64,000 nucleotides of DNA from positions 1 through 64,000 of the IMG/VR virus record IMGVR_UViG_3300020442_003756; one strand, given 5' to 3'. The position numbers and the translations under genes were made by a program. The notes beneath the pieces are model-generated. The model was not told where the DNA came from. It saw only the letters and a program-made list of their open reading frames with translations, and ran no database searches. The DNA is from a virus. Shown in pieces: positions 36,801 to 45,478 of the stretch. How positions within the stretch are numbered: position 1 is the stretch's first letter; each line of letters begins with the position of its first letter.

Positions 36801-39598
36801 TGTGGTGAAAATGCTACTTCTAAATAATTTATATTAGGTTCACTTCCACTTATGTATGGTGATTGTGAAACTTTTCTAAATGGTGATAATGTTGAACCTG
36901 AAGGTATTACATTATTAGCAATTTGGATTTTATCACTAACTCTATTTTTTATACCTCCGGGTGTTTGATTTAATAATATTTCTTCTTTATTGTTATAAAA
37001 TTTTGTACCATCACTTAAATAATAATCACTTCCTCCAGTCTTAAATGATTGAGTTGTTGCCCATGAACCTGTTACTCTTGGATGTATAGAAGTTCTACTA
37101 CTTGTGTTTAATTCAGAACCTAATGGGGCTCTAAATACCAATGTATTTTCAGCACTATTTACTGTATTACCTTCAGTTGAATAAGGGTTAACAACATAGT
37201 CTAAAAACTTACTTTCACTAATTTCTTGATTCCAATATCTAATTTCTTGTATTGAAGCTGTTAATGGGTTATGATCTTGCCCCCCAATATTAATACCTCT
37301 ACCTTCAACTGATGGAAATGAAGAAGTAACTACACTATTCCATCTTGCACTAACAATACCAGTAACTGAATTGGAAGATGAATATTGTAACTTTCCATTA
37401 AGTTTATTTCCAACAAATAAGGAAGCAGTAGTATCAGTAACAGAAGCTTGAACCGACCACCAATCATTATTAAAGAATGGTACTTGAACACTTGCACTAA
37501 CTGTTAAATCTGAAGTTCCTTCAGGATAGAATCTCATTGTAGCAAATTGATTCGAAGCACTAACAACGGAACCAGAATAAGAACCTGTTGCAAGACCTGA
37601 ACCTGTATATTCTAAAGTAATTAAAGCCGTTGAATTGTTACCAGCCCAAACATTTTGGTATAATGAAGCTGTTGGTACTGAAATTGTTTTAAATCTAAAC
37701 TGTAAAGTTCTTGGTGTTACAATACCTGAAGCAGGTCTAAAACTAGAAGACATTTCAAACGAAGAACTAAAATAAGTACTTCTATCTAATAAATAAGCAT
37801 TATTAAACTGATTTTGTTTTAAATCCCAATCTTTAGTTGAAACTCTATCTTTACCACCAAATTCATTAATTCTTAAAATTGTATCTGGAATACCATAAGA
37901 AGTAATTAAAGCTCTTAAACCAGTAATTGTTCCCTTAGTTTTAAGTAAATAAGGAATATTATGGTAGATACGTTTATATAACTGCTTATTAACATCATCT
38001 AATGGGACTATGTCATCTGAAGCTGATATTTTAGTATCTACGTATTCAAACCCAGAAGCTGCGGGATATGATGATGTGATATTGCTTAGAGGGAATGTAC
38101 TTCCTGATGGGGTTAGTCCTAAAAAGGCTGTATAAAGATCGTCAGTATTAAAGTTATTAGCATATAATTTAACTCCAAAACTTTTAATAGCATCTGCTAC
38201 TAAATCTTTTGAAATACCATAATTTAATCTATTATCGCCATCAAATCTATTAGTTAAATCTTTTGTATAAGTCCAAATGTTATCATAATGTTGACCAACC
38301 ATATCAACAAATAATTCATATCTTGCATTATTAGGATCAGATCTTAAATATTCTGGTATTGCATAATATAATGAATTATTATTTTCATCATCATAATTTG
38401 ATGCTGATATTGCTTGTTGTGTTTCCCAGTCCCTAGCTGTTACACTACTTGTTGGGGCTAAAACATAAGGTGGGGTTGAAGTTATTTTTGGATATGAATG
38501 TTTTGAACCACTATTAAAATATAAGAAATATTCATAACCATCAAAATTAGTTATAATATCATTTATTTTAGCTTCCTCTACAGCCTTACTTGAACTATAA
38601 ACATAAGACCCTGTTGTTGAACCCTCTACTGCCCCAAATGAAGCAGATAAAACAGCACTTGAGGATTGAATTAAACCAACTTTATAAACAAAATTTTCTA
38701 ATCTAGTTTTTGCAGTTGAAAAATTAACAAATTGACTATAATCCTCATAATCAATGTTAATATTAATTTCTTTTCTATCTAATAAACTTTTTATTTGACT
38801 TACAGAACTTGTAACATCAGAATTTATTAAGGTGTTATAGCTAAAAATTTCACTTGATTCACCAGTTTCATTTTTAATATTTAAACTATAATTAGGTCCT
38901 GCTATATAATTTAAATTTTCACTATCAAGATTAATTTGGGGAAATATTACATTATATGCTTGTGGAGTTGATATTTCTTCTACAACCCAAAGTGTTGATT
39001 TAACTTGAAAATTATTAGGAAGTGGTTCATATAATTTAACTAATAATGAAGCATCTTCTTCTGATTGTGTATCAAGTTGTAAATTATTAGCAATAACTTG
39101 TTGATCATTACCAAAATTAAGTAAAAAATCAACAAAATAATCAGCTTCCTCTCTTTGTGTAATAAATTCTAAACTTGAACTTACTACTACATCATTTGGA
39201 ATAGAAGTTGTTTTTAATCTTAATTCAGTTCTATCTGAACTTATTTCACTAATATAATAGTTTATTGTTATTCCTGAACCTAATTTAGTTCTATAAAAAT
39301 TATAAGTTGTGTAATAACTACCTTGTACATAGCCAATTTCTTCTAAATCTTTATCTGGATAAAGTAATGTATCACCCTGAATAACTTTAAAAGATGTTAC
39401 TTCTGCTGCCTTAACTGGTGGGGTTGGGTATAATTGATTTCTATTCTCATCATAAGCATAAAATTCAATATAATCAGTTGAACTTGAAAATACAGTATCA
39501 AGAACGGAAGCAGAAATCAATTGATTATCTTCGGCAGAGTAATTTTGATAATCAAAAGTACCTGGTAATACTGGTAATATTTGTAATTGTTCAGCCAT
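33851..39598 (-). CDS. Giant virion protein with LamG-like domain (1915 aa)
   Basis: No single known family across the length. A central region, about residues 600-790, with F-R-F-K-T-I-S..., W-S-V-Q-A-S-V-T-D-T-T-A-S-L-F-V-G and I-Q-E-I-R-Y-W-N-Q-E-I-S, looks like a concanavalin/laminin-G lectin fold. The extreme C-terminus is Gly-rich (G-P-G-G-G-G-G). A baseplate wedge role similar to T4 gp7 or gp10 would fit its size and its position three genes after gp6, but this is positional inference only. It overlaps the upstream 172-residue gene by one base. Lectin folds in tail proteins often bind host surface sugars. Confidence 0.6.
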   Translation of the reverse strand: MAEQLQILPVLPGTFDYQNYSAEDNQLISASVLDTVFSSSTDYIEFYAYDENRNQLYPTPPVKAAEVTSFKVIQGDTLLYPDKDLEEIGYVQGSYYTTYNFYRTKLGSGITINYYISEISSDRTELRLKTTSIPNDVVVSSSLEFITQREEADYFVDFLLNFGNDQQVIANNLQLDTQSEEDASLLVKLYEPLPNNFQVKSTLWVVEEISTPQAYNVIFPQINLDSENLNYIAGPNYSLNIKNETGESSEIFSYNTLINSDVTSSVSQIKSLLDRKEININIDYEDYSQFVNFSTAKTRLENFVYKVGLIQSSSAVLSASFGAVEGSTTGSYVYSSSKAVEEAKINDIITNFDGYEYFLYFNSGSKHSYPKITSTPPYVLAPTSSVTARDWETQQAISASNYDDENNNSLYYAIPEYLRSDPNNARYELFVDMVGQHYDNIWTYTKDLTNRFDGDNRLNYGISKDLVADAIKSFGVKLYANNFNTDDLYTAFLGLTPSGSTFPLSNITSSYPAASGFEYVDTKISASDDIVPLDDVNKQLYKRIYHNIPYLLKTKGTITGLRALITSYGIPDTILRINEFGGKDRVSTKDWDLKQNQFNNAYLLDRSTYFSSSFEMSSSFRPASGIVTPRTLQFRFKTISVPTASLYQNVWAGNNSTALITLEYTGSGLATGSYSGSVVSASNQFATMRFYPEGTSDLTVSASVQVPFFNNDWWSVQASVTDTTASLFVGNKLNGKLQYSSSNSVTGIVSARWNSVVTSSFPSVEGRGINIGGQDHNPLTASIQEIRYWNQEISESKFLDYVVNPYSTEGNTVNSAENTLVFRAPLGSELNTSSRTSIHPRVTGSWATTQSFKTGGSDYYLSDGTKFYNNKEEILLNQTPGGIKNRVSDKIQIANNVIPSGSTLSPFRKVSQSPYISGSEPNINYLEVAFSPQDQINDDIIAQIGAYNLGDYIGDPRQVMQNRLAGEYASGSSYPYAQPASSTPEKDLNPYNYPTLDSLRDAYFLKYINSYDINDFIRLIKFFDNSLFKMIEDFTPARTTLSSGVVIKQNLLERNRYAPPSASYTDETLSGSIKPTSRDYNTGSNDYPQYNLVSGSSIYTYQGGTGGTFEPFNNLYAAPVYYSGSTTPYSSLTTQQVATSSFYKVYPQVTQSFTESVSSSKGLVTVLRDDQREFYNGEFQTDGGAIDFENPEICKAYFGNDNLEDYFYRIEWFFGQNVNETTLPYTFNSTANIGLQLLGDLSLSNASQYVSSTMSLSAQDNTSGSVYNILNNLSKETSLGSIKLVSDDNSDYLEWPIEKIEYYNPNTSSSFQNMYRTGTYLPPAERMEILFNNAAVTSSTVAYVSFTGSDFSTGFPDQSASLASLVASSSAGQDMGNVIFTNTAGTGTTSQVVGWKVNSVTYSSGAYVSINFGSLITGSGTPFPDFTRVDWSIVPTASGDWFQINLGTSASSSANTPFTDNQNINVQLIPTSSFAPVDPQFQKPESWFLDEANCPGDGYAWFWTAFNQAGQKVKYIKISNKTANNFLINQYIPYAEYITFKLNEARTAGSQGYVVSGFQTWYIGNATVMDDGIPQTADCSLLFINPQGSSLAVNSNDPLFTNFSFSSSGQFIWYATGSGIDPNVTPAVNLTQSSPQGYFPPVDTYPTTQFQKGWGSATYYGNQNGVPTYVGTGSAFLSDQNQNFNTGSKEFDADYLSAQNNQYQASTYPWFMNAAPSQSMLTSSNFIPFTITNNFTSSAVLNRFLSESVDFGPSYTVYTASAPVLNANQLFTTTAPPLPTLTFTCPGLLTNLSNPASSFSIFVTPLSSTTNYSSSLEFILPSVSNNQTTVPWAFVTAGGTGTGNSTIIINYNGGYTGPGSFVYYARSLRIHIFEDIQGTFTSAGTCLVTQTYHFQTGPGGGGGPGGGGGGLSGIL

Positions 39599-40116
39599 TA
39601 GTAACTACCACCTCCTCCTCCGGTTGCCATTGGAGAACTACCTCCTGGTATTATTGTGTTTGTATTATTAGTTGTTGTTCCATCTACTGCTGCTACTTCA
39701 CCATTTTCATTTAATATAAGATTAGCTTCATTTCTAATAGCATCACCAATTTCTTTATTTCCTGTTACCTCATCAGCATCAGATGCAACACTTTCTATTT
39801 GTAATTGTAATAATTCTTCTCTCAATCCTGTTATTTCTTGTCTTAATGCTTCAATTTCCTCATTATCTTGATCAAATCCAACATATTCACCACTTGTTTT
39901 TGCTAAATATTCATGAGAATTTGTTTCACCCTCTACGGGTATATCATAAAAAAGATCATTGTAATATCCAAAGAATTGTTCAACTGTTATTTCATTTTCT
40001 TCTTCTTCAGCAATAGTTGAAACACCTAATTGAGTAAAATTAGTATTGATAATTTTAGTGTATTCTGATTTTGAATATACTTTTCGCAATAAATCTATTC
40101 TTTCTGATTTTGCCAT
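39598..40116 (-). CDS. Small virion protein with coiled coil and Gly-rich tail (172 aa)
   Basis: A heptad-like helix at about 75-105 (D-N-E-E-I-E-A-L-R-Q-E-I-T-G-L-R-E-E-L-L-Q-L-Q) followed by an Asn/Thr linker and a tail G-G-G-G-G-S-Y. The giant neighbour also ends in poly-Gly, so these tails may pack together. The ATG of the next gene lies within its stop (TAATG). Family not recognised; a baseplate trimerising protein is plausible. Confidence 0.55.
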   Translation of the reverse strand: MAKSERIDLLRKVYSKSEYTKIINTNFTQLGVSTIAEEEENEITVEQFFGYYNDLFYDIPVEGETNSHEYLAKTSGEYVGFDQDNEEIEALRQEITGLREELLQLQIESVASDADEVTGNKEIGDAIRNEANLILNENGEVAAVDGTTTNNTNTIIPGGSSPMATGGGGGSY

Positions 40117-40118
40117 AA

Positions 40119-41279
40119 TTATCCGTTTACAACTTTAAAGTAATAATCTTCATCTAAAATAATTGTATTACCAGCAATATTAGTTTTAACTAGTATTTTA
40201 TAATTTCTTTCAGGTTCTAATCCATTCATATATACTTTAAAGTAGCTTCCGGTTGCATCACAACTTATTTGAGTAAAATCGTTATCAAATTCAACAACAT
40301 ATTCATTGGTTGCTAAATCTTTTATAGCGTAATAAGATTCAGATGGTAAAGCATGGTTTGTAGTATATAACGAAGAAGTTTTATATGTTCTTGCTGGAAA
40401 TTCAGGTCTACAATTTAATCTAAAATTATTAATACTTTGACTATAAAAAGTTCCTAAATTATTATCCAAGGAAACATATAAATCTGGGGTATTAATAACT
40501 TCTAGGCTTCCAGTATTATAAACAAAATCTCTCCATTTTATTTCTAAAGCAGGAGGATAAATTGTATTTGTATCAACTGAATAGAATTTTAACCAGGGTT
40601 GAATAGCATCTGAAGAATTAAATTCTTCACTACTACCCCATCTTAATAAGAAACCTTCATTTTCCTGATCTATTAAACCTGAGTTAAGTCCTTTTGAAGA
40701 TGAATACCACATTTTAACAATATTAGTAACATCAGCATTTAAATCTTTAGTACTTCTTAAATTAAAATTTTGTGAACCAGTAATTTCGTTTAAGCCAGCA
40801 TAACCACTAGCGGTTGTAAACCAGTTAGCACCACCAGCATTTGAATTACCAACCCAAGAACCAGTTGAATTAGAAGGAAAACCACCAGTTCTCCATTTTC
40901 TTGAACCAGAATAATTTGCGTAAACCCAACTTGCTCCGTTAGTTACTTGTTCATTATCAAGATATTGACCCGAACCATTATTCCAAGAACCTGAAACAGC
41001 ATAAATTTTTAAATTAGAATCCATTATTATTCCTGTAGCTTTAGCTATATAAGCTTTTAAACTCGCAGAAATATTTAAACTACCAGTAATTTGATTATCA
41101 ACAACATTTTCAATTTCTGATTGATCAAATTTAATAATTGATCTAGCTACTCTTGGAGTATCTCCAGAAGAAGTTACTTCATTTTTAACCTCTAAAATAG
41201 CATCTAATCCTGTATTCATAGCAGGATAAGCACTATAAAGTGTTGCGTCTTGAGAAGGAAATAATTTATATACTGCCAT
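40119..41279 (-). CDS. Virion protein with DNRLRE-like beta-sandwich (386 aa)
   Basis: The pattern F-P-S-Q-D-A-T-L-Y-S... R-S-I-I-K-F-D at the N-terminus, L-K-I-Y-A-V-S-G-S-W, and a later A-D-V-T-N-I-V-K-M-W-Y, G-F-L-L-R-W recall the DNRLRE carbohydrate-binding type module used in surface proteins. The last third is a separate strand-rich domain. It follows gp6 by four bases, so it is baseplate-associated by position. Might contact host glycans or stabilise the wedge. Confidence 0.55.
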   Translation of the reverse strand: MAVYKLFPSQDATLYSAYPAMNTGLDAILEVKNEVTSSGDTPRVARSIIKFDQSEIENVVDNQITGSLNISASLKAYIAKATGIIMDSNLKIYAVSGSWNNGSGQYLDNEQVTNGASWVYANYSGSRKWRTGGFPSNSTGSWVGNSNAGGANWFTTASGYAGLNEITGSQNFNLRSTKDLNADVTNIVKMWYSSSKGLNSGLIDQENEGFLLRWGSSEEFNSSDAIQPWLKFYSVDTNTIYPPALEIKWRDFVYNTGSLEVINTPDLYVSLDNNLGTFYSQSINNFRLNCRPEFPARTYKTSSLYTTNHALPSESYYAIKDLATNEYVVEFDNDFTQISCDATGSYFKVYMNGLEPERNYKILVKTNIAGNTIILDEDYYFKVVNG

Positions 41280-41283
41280 AATT

Positions 41284-43128
41284 TTATATTGCTACTACTT
41301 GTCCTTTAATATCACTATTTGGATATTTTATTTCAAATATACTTGGATCTAATGAAGGAAATATTGTCCCATTTTGGGTTGCACCTTCAATATCATAAGC
41401 ATATTGTGAATATCCTTTTGAAACACCAACTAAATTACTAAATTTAACTTTTTTAACAGTTTGTACACCTTCAATTTCATCTAATAAAACTGAAATAGGA
41501 TTTAATAAAATTGGTTGATTTATTTGCCATCTATCTGTAGCAAAATAATTTTGTAATGCTACAATACATCTTTCAATTACTTGATTATTATTATAATTTG
41601 GTAAAGTAATTATTTGAAAATCAATACCAATATTAATAATAAAAGCATCTTTTATACTTAACGTATCACCAATCATTCTAGATTGATTTAAATAAGTTTT
41701 TAAATTTTCTTTTAAAGCAGTTGAAGCAGGAGATAATTTACCATTAATATCTTGACCTAAAACAAAAATATCTAAAGTTGTATTAGCACTAGTTGCATCA
41801 GGTTTTTGTGTTATTGCCTTTGAAATTGTACCAAATTTAGAAGGCATACTTAATGTTCTAACTAAATAATCATCAGCAGTAACATTTCTTTGTTGAGAAC
41901 CAAAATTTGAAACAATATTATTTCTTATTTCTTCAATAGTATCTCCATCTGAACCACCACTAGCTGCTATTGGGTTATTTGTTGCTATTGAATCAAAAAC
42001 TGTACTTGCAAGTGTTGGATTTAATCCTCCATTAATAAATTGAATTGTATTTGTATTAGGATTAGTTAAAGTATTAGCTAAAATATTTGCACTAACTCCA
42101 CCACCTGTATAGTATCTAACTGTTAATGTAGTATTTGTAGGGGCAACACCATAAGTATTTGTAAATATAAAATTAGTGGGTGAATAAGCCGCCATTAATT
42201 TATTTTGTTGGAAAGGTAAACCTACACCAACATTAAAAGAATTTGGAATAATTTCTTCGGTTGTATCACTAGGATTACCTGAACCAAATTGAATTTGAAG
42301 GGTTGTTTCGTTTAAAAATCTTGTAGCAAATCTATTTTGTACTTGTTTTGTTTTTAAAATATAAGGTGTATCACTTCCACTAACATAATTATTTGGGTCA
42401 TTAATATTAGTATTTTTAATATTATCATAAACTAAATCTTGACCTAAATAATCAACTTCATACCAAATATTACCATCTGAATCAACAATATCTAAAATTC
42501 CAGCAATATTTGTTGCGGAAATGTTTACTGTTGGAAAAGCTTGAGGAGCACCAAAAGTAAATTGAGTTGAATTAATTGTACCAGAAAAACCTCTTGCTGT
42601 TTTCTTTAAAAGATATTGTGAAGGATTTCCACTTGTTATTTGGGCAATTGAAACTGAAGTTGGATTATCAGAACTTGATACTGAAAAGTCTATTGGTTCT
42701 TCAATTGTAAAAGTAGTTGGTGTACCAGCTCTTGTACTTACTTGAGTATTTGCGTTAACATAAAGTGCATAATCGTAATCTGGTACATATTGACTTGCTG
42801 AAACTTTTGAAGGTACAATTTGGTAAAAATCAATGTCTGTAGTAGCTAAAGATGTTACAGTTGGTTTATAACCAAACATGTAAGCCATATCAAATAGGTT
42901 ATTACTTTGTCTTGCAAATTGAACAAAATTTTCTTGAATTTGATTATCTAAATAAAATGATAAAACATCTCCAACATAAGCAGCTTGTTCTATAAACATC
43001 ATACCAGGTGATGTTTCTGTAAAATCAGTGTAAGTTGAAGGGAAATAAGTTTTAGAGTAATTAATTAATTGAGCTCTATACTCACTAAAATCCTTATTAA
43101 TATAATTTATATTTCTTCTAATAGCCAT
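41284..43128 (-). CDS. gp6: Baseplate wedge protein, T4 gp6 type
   Basis: 614 residues against about 660 in T4. N-terminal I-N-Y-I-N-K-D-F-S-E-Y-R-A-Q-L-I-N-Y-S-K-T-Y-F-P and T-E-T-S-P-G-M-M-F-I-E-Q-A-A-Y-V-G-D-V-L-S-F-Y-L-D are the conserved start of the gp6/J-type baseplate family; G-G-S-D-G-D-T-I-E-E-I-R-N-N (near 400) is the second landmark. It forms the wedge framework of the contractile-tail baseplate. The start overlaps the last base of the gp25 gene, as in T4-like phages where these genes are neighbours. Confidence 0.85.
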   Translation of the reverse strand: MAIRRNINYINKDFSEYRAQLINYSKTYFPSTYTDFTETSPGMMFIEQAAYVGDVLSFYLDNQIQENFVQFARQSNNLFDMAYMFGYKPTVTSLATTDIDFYQIVPSKVSASQYVPDYDYALYVNANTQVSTRAGTPTTFTIEEPIDFSVSSSDNPTSVSIAQITSGNPSQYLLKKTARGFSGTINSTQFTFGAPQAFPTVNISATNIAGILDIVDSDGNIWYEVDYLGQDLVYDNIKNTNINDPNNYVSGSDTPYILKTKQVQNRFATRFLNETTLQIQFGSGNPSDTTEEIIPNSFNVGVGLPFQQNKLMAAYSPTNFIFTNTYGVAPTNTTLTVRYYTGGGVSANILANTLTNPNTNTIQFINGGLNPTLASTVFDSIATNNPIAASGGSDGDTIEEIRNNIVSNFGSQQRNVTADDYLVRTLSMPSKFGTISKAITQKPDATSANTTLDIFVLGQDINGKLSPASTALKENLKTYLNQSRMIGDTLSIKDAFIINIGIDFQIITLPNYNNNQVIERCIVALQNYFATDRWQINQPILLNPISVLLDEIEGVQTVKKVKFSNLVGVSKGYSQYAYDIEGATQNGTIFPSLDPSIFEIKYPNSDIKGQVVAI

Positions 43129-43535
43129 TATTGAAAGCTTAAATTTAATTCATCTTCTATACCTGTATTAGCCACAGCATAATTAATATTAACTACAACC
43201 TCATTATAATCTTGGTTACCAACAACACTTACTTTATCTACTATTACATCAGGAAAAAATGTTTGTAATTTTTGTCCTATATCTTCTTTTAAAAAATCTA
43301 AATTTTCTTCCGCTAATTGTTGAAAAATAAATCCTCTTAAACCTCCTCCAAAAGTAGGGTTACCAGGTCTTTCACCTGGATTTGTTAAAAAATAATTGAC
43401 TAGATTATTCTTTATTGCTTCTCTAGTTGAATAATTTGGAGTAAATACCCCACCCGCACTAAACGGAATATCAACACCAACACCAACTCTTGGTCTTGTG
43501 TCATTAGGGAATTTTTTTATTGCTCCAAATGCCAT
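43128..43535 (-). CDS. gp25: Baseplate wedge protein, T4 gp25 type
   Basis: 135 residues against 132 in T4. The conserved block T-N-P-G-E-R-P-G-N-P-T-F-G-G-G-L-R-G-F-I-F (about 50-72) is diagnostic of GPW/gp25 proteins, which link the wedge to the sheath. N-terminal G-V-G-V-D-I-P-F as usual. ATG follows A-A-A-G-G-A-T-A-A-A-A, one of few starts here with an SD-like AGGA. Co-transcribed with gp6 downstream and the 118-residue gene upstream. Confidence 0.9.
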   Translation of the reverse strand: MAFGAIKKFPNDTRPRVGVGVDIPFSAGGVFTPNYSTREAIKNNLVNYFLTNPGERPGNPTFGGGLRGFIFQQLAEENLDFLKEDIGQKLQTFFPDVIVDKVSVVGNQDYNEVVVNINYAVANTGIEDELNLSFQ

Positions 43536-43537
43536 TT

Positions 43538-43894
43538 TTATCCTTTACTATTCATAAAACCCATAATTTGATCCATACTAACATTTCCTTCAGGTAAACT
43601 ACCATTTGGAGAAGTTGTATCTATAGTACCACCTACTTGTAAAGGCATATCTGCCGTTGTAGCTTTAATTGTACCATCTGTACCTGGCATCATCCCATTT
43701 AAAACATTCATATAGTTTTCTCTAATTTCCTGTTTAGATTTTTTATCTAAAGGTTTAGATTCAGGGGTTGAAATTACAGGGGTTTGTTTACTAGATCTGA
43801 CAGCTTCTAAAAGAATATCTTTCATTTCTTCTTGAATTGCTTCTTTTACAGCGTCTTTTACTATGTTTTTTAGTTGACTTAACTTCATTTTCAA
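43538..43894 (-). CDS. Small virion-assembly protein (118 aa)
   Basis: N-terminal amphipathic helix (K-M-K-L-S-Q-L-K-N-I-V-K-D-A-V-K-E-A-I-Q-E) followed by a low-complexity Pro/Thr linker and a short C-terminal motif (D-Q-I-M-G-F-M-N-S-K-G). Not assigned to a family. It leads the gp25-gp6 operon with a class B promoter, so it is made late. It might be a baseplate chaperone or a small connector. Confidence 0.5.
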   Translation of the reverse strand: MKMKLSQLKNIVKDAVKEAIQEEMKDILLEAVRSSKQTPVISTPESKPLDKKSKQEIRENYMNVLNGMMPGTDGTIKATTADMPLQVGGTIDTTSPNGSLPEGNVSMDQIMGFMNSKG

Positions 43895-43908
43895 AAAATT
43901 TGTTTATT

Positions 43909-43917
43909 ATAAATATT
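43909..43917 (-). promoter_or_regulatory. Class B promoter (AATATTTAT) of the baseplate operon
   Basis: TAATATTTATAATAAACAAA; the box ends 14 bases upstream of the ATG at 43894. It drives 118-aa, gp25, gp6 and probably the following virion genes. Confidence 0.55.
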
Positions 43918-43923
43918 ATATAC

Positions 43924-45477
43924 TTAAGCTTTTAAATTATTACTTGTAATATAAAAAGCTAATTCATCAATTAAGATTTGATCCGTTGCACTAAATGAAG
44001 GTTCTCCTCTTAATACAATAATTCCTTTAGAATCTTTAGCAACCGCTCTTCTTCTATCTAATGTACCAACTTTAAATTTTGGATCAGTCATAACATCCAT
44101 TGTAAAACCATTTACAATTTTTATAACTGGTGCTTCATCTTCCTCTGCTTGTTGGTTAGAAAGAGCAACAAGTTCTGCGCTTAAAGCTAATTGGGTTACT
44201 TCAACATCACCTAATTCTTCAAGACATTGTTGTGTTTTTTCATCTGCAATTTTTAATAATGCTAAAACCTGTGTTAGTAAAGCTCTTAATAAAATTAGGG
44301 CTGTTAAAACAATACCACCAATTTTTGCAAATATTTTTAATTTACCTTTTATATTTTCATACTTGTCATCTAATCTAAGTAATCTACCATAGGAAGCAGA
44401 TAAAATAACCCCACCATAAGGTCCTGGTGGTGTACCAATTGTACTAGGTATAGGAAGACGTTTAAATATATTAATAATTAACTGAAATATTTTAAGTAAA
44501 CCAAGTGCAATACCAATAGCTTTTGTTGCTGTATCTATTATTTTAAATAGATTATTTAATTGTTTAACTACCTTATTTCTTTTTCTTACTTGTTGAAGTA
44601 ATTTAGCTCTTGAGGGACAAGTAGTTTTTGTATTTTGAAAATTTTTCTTTCCATTCAACCAATTTTGAACTTGTGCAATACCAAAAACCGCTAATATTCC
44701 AATAACATAAGGAATTAATCTGTTAGAAACAGTATCAACAGCTTTCATAATTGCTTTTTGGGGTGTAGGTAAAGGTCTTGTACCTCCAGCTTGTATTTTT
44801 TTAGCTGTTTTTGTATCTACAGTTCCTGTTTGTGCAACATCTTTTTCTACTGCTTTTTCTATTGTTTCAAGTTTTACAACATTAAGTACTCTTTTTATAG
44901 TATTATCTTGTTTATATGGTGTTCTAGATTGAGGATTATATTTTGGAAAATTATAATCAATATTAGGGAATTCATTAGCTTTATATCCTATAATAGTTTT
45001 TTCTTCAATTACTCCATCATCATAATCAAAAATTTTATCATAAAGTAGGGCAATTGCATTTTCTTTTCTTTCTCTTATTAATAAACCAATACTACTTCTT
45101 AACCTAGTTGTTTTTTTATCTGTAACAACATTAAATACTTGTCCCTTATATTTGTAACTAATGCTATAACCAACTCTTATTTCATCATCAAAAGTTGTAA
45201 CTGTTTCTTTATTTAATAAAATATTATCTCTAATATAATCTTTTGATTCATCCCAATACCAATCAGTTTTAATTATATCAGTTATAGGAACAACCTCAAT
45301 TTTAAAAGTTAAAGTATAACCACCAGAAGGATCTGTTTTAGTACTATAATTTCCTTGTGAAGTATTAATACTAACATCAACGCCTTGTAAAGCATCAGAA
45401 TTACCCTGTTGAGCAACTTTACCCGTAACTGAATACTCTCTTATCTCTGTATTTTCTGATGTTGGGGTTAAAGACAT
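43924..45477 (-). CDS. Virion protein with N-terminal beta-sandwich and hydrophobic segments (517 aa)
   Basis: Residues 12-60 (Y-S-V-T-G-K-V... L-Q-G-V-D-V-S-I-N-T... T-D-P-S-G-G-Y-T-L-T-F) match the carboxypeptidase-regulatory-like fold common in Bacteroidota surface proteins. Three hydrophobic helices lie near 247-267, 312-335 and 378-405. A membrane-spanning protein in the baseplate block is unusual: it may be a hub protein that enters the membrane during infection. I do not recognise the whole. It is two bases from the hub-like gene upstream. Confidence 0.5.
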   Translation of the reverse strand: MSLTPTSENTEIREYSVTGKVAQQGNSDALQGVDVSINTSQGNYSTKTDPSGGYTLTFKIEVVPITDIIKTDWYWDESKDYIRDNILLNKETVTTFDDEIRVGYSISYKYKGQVFNVVTDKKTTRLRSSIGLLIRERKENAIALLYDKIFDYDDGVIEEKTIIGYKANEFPNIDYNFPKYNPQSRTPYKQDNTIKRVLNVVKLETIEKAVEKDVAQTGTVDTKTAKKIQAGGTRPLPTPQKAIMKAVDTVSNRLIPYVIGILAVFGIAQVQNWLNGKKNFQNTKTTCPSRAKLLQQVRKRNKVVKQLNNLFKIIDTATKAIGIALGLLKIFQLIINIFKRLPIPSTIGTPPGPYGGVILSASYGRLLRLDDKYENIKGKLKIFAKIGGIVLTALILLRALLTQVLALLKIADEKTQQCLEELGDVEVTQLALSAELVALSNQQAEEDEAPVIKIVNGFTMDVMTDPKFKVGTLDRRRAVAKDSKGIIVLRGEPSFSATDQILIDELAFYITSNNLKA

Positions 45478-45478
45478 T

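Noticed and set aside
33851-39598. Firm naming of the 1915-aa protein as T4 gp7 or gp10
   Set aside because: Only size and position support it. No motif that I can verify by eye.
44791-45048. Plus-strand frame rich in Phe, Tyr, Ile and Cys opposite the 517-aa gene
   Set aside because: Composition is that of an AT-rich antisense frame; no start signal.
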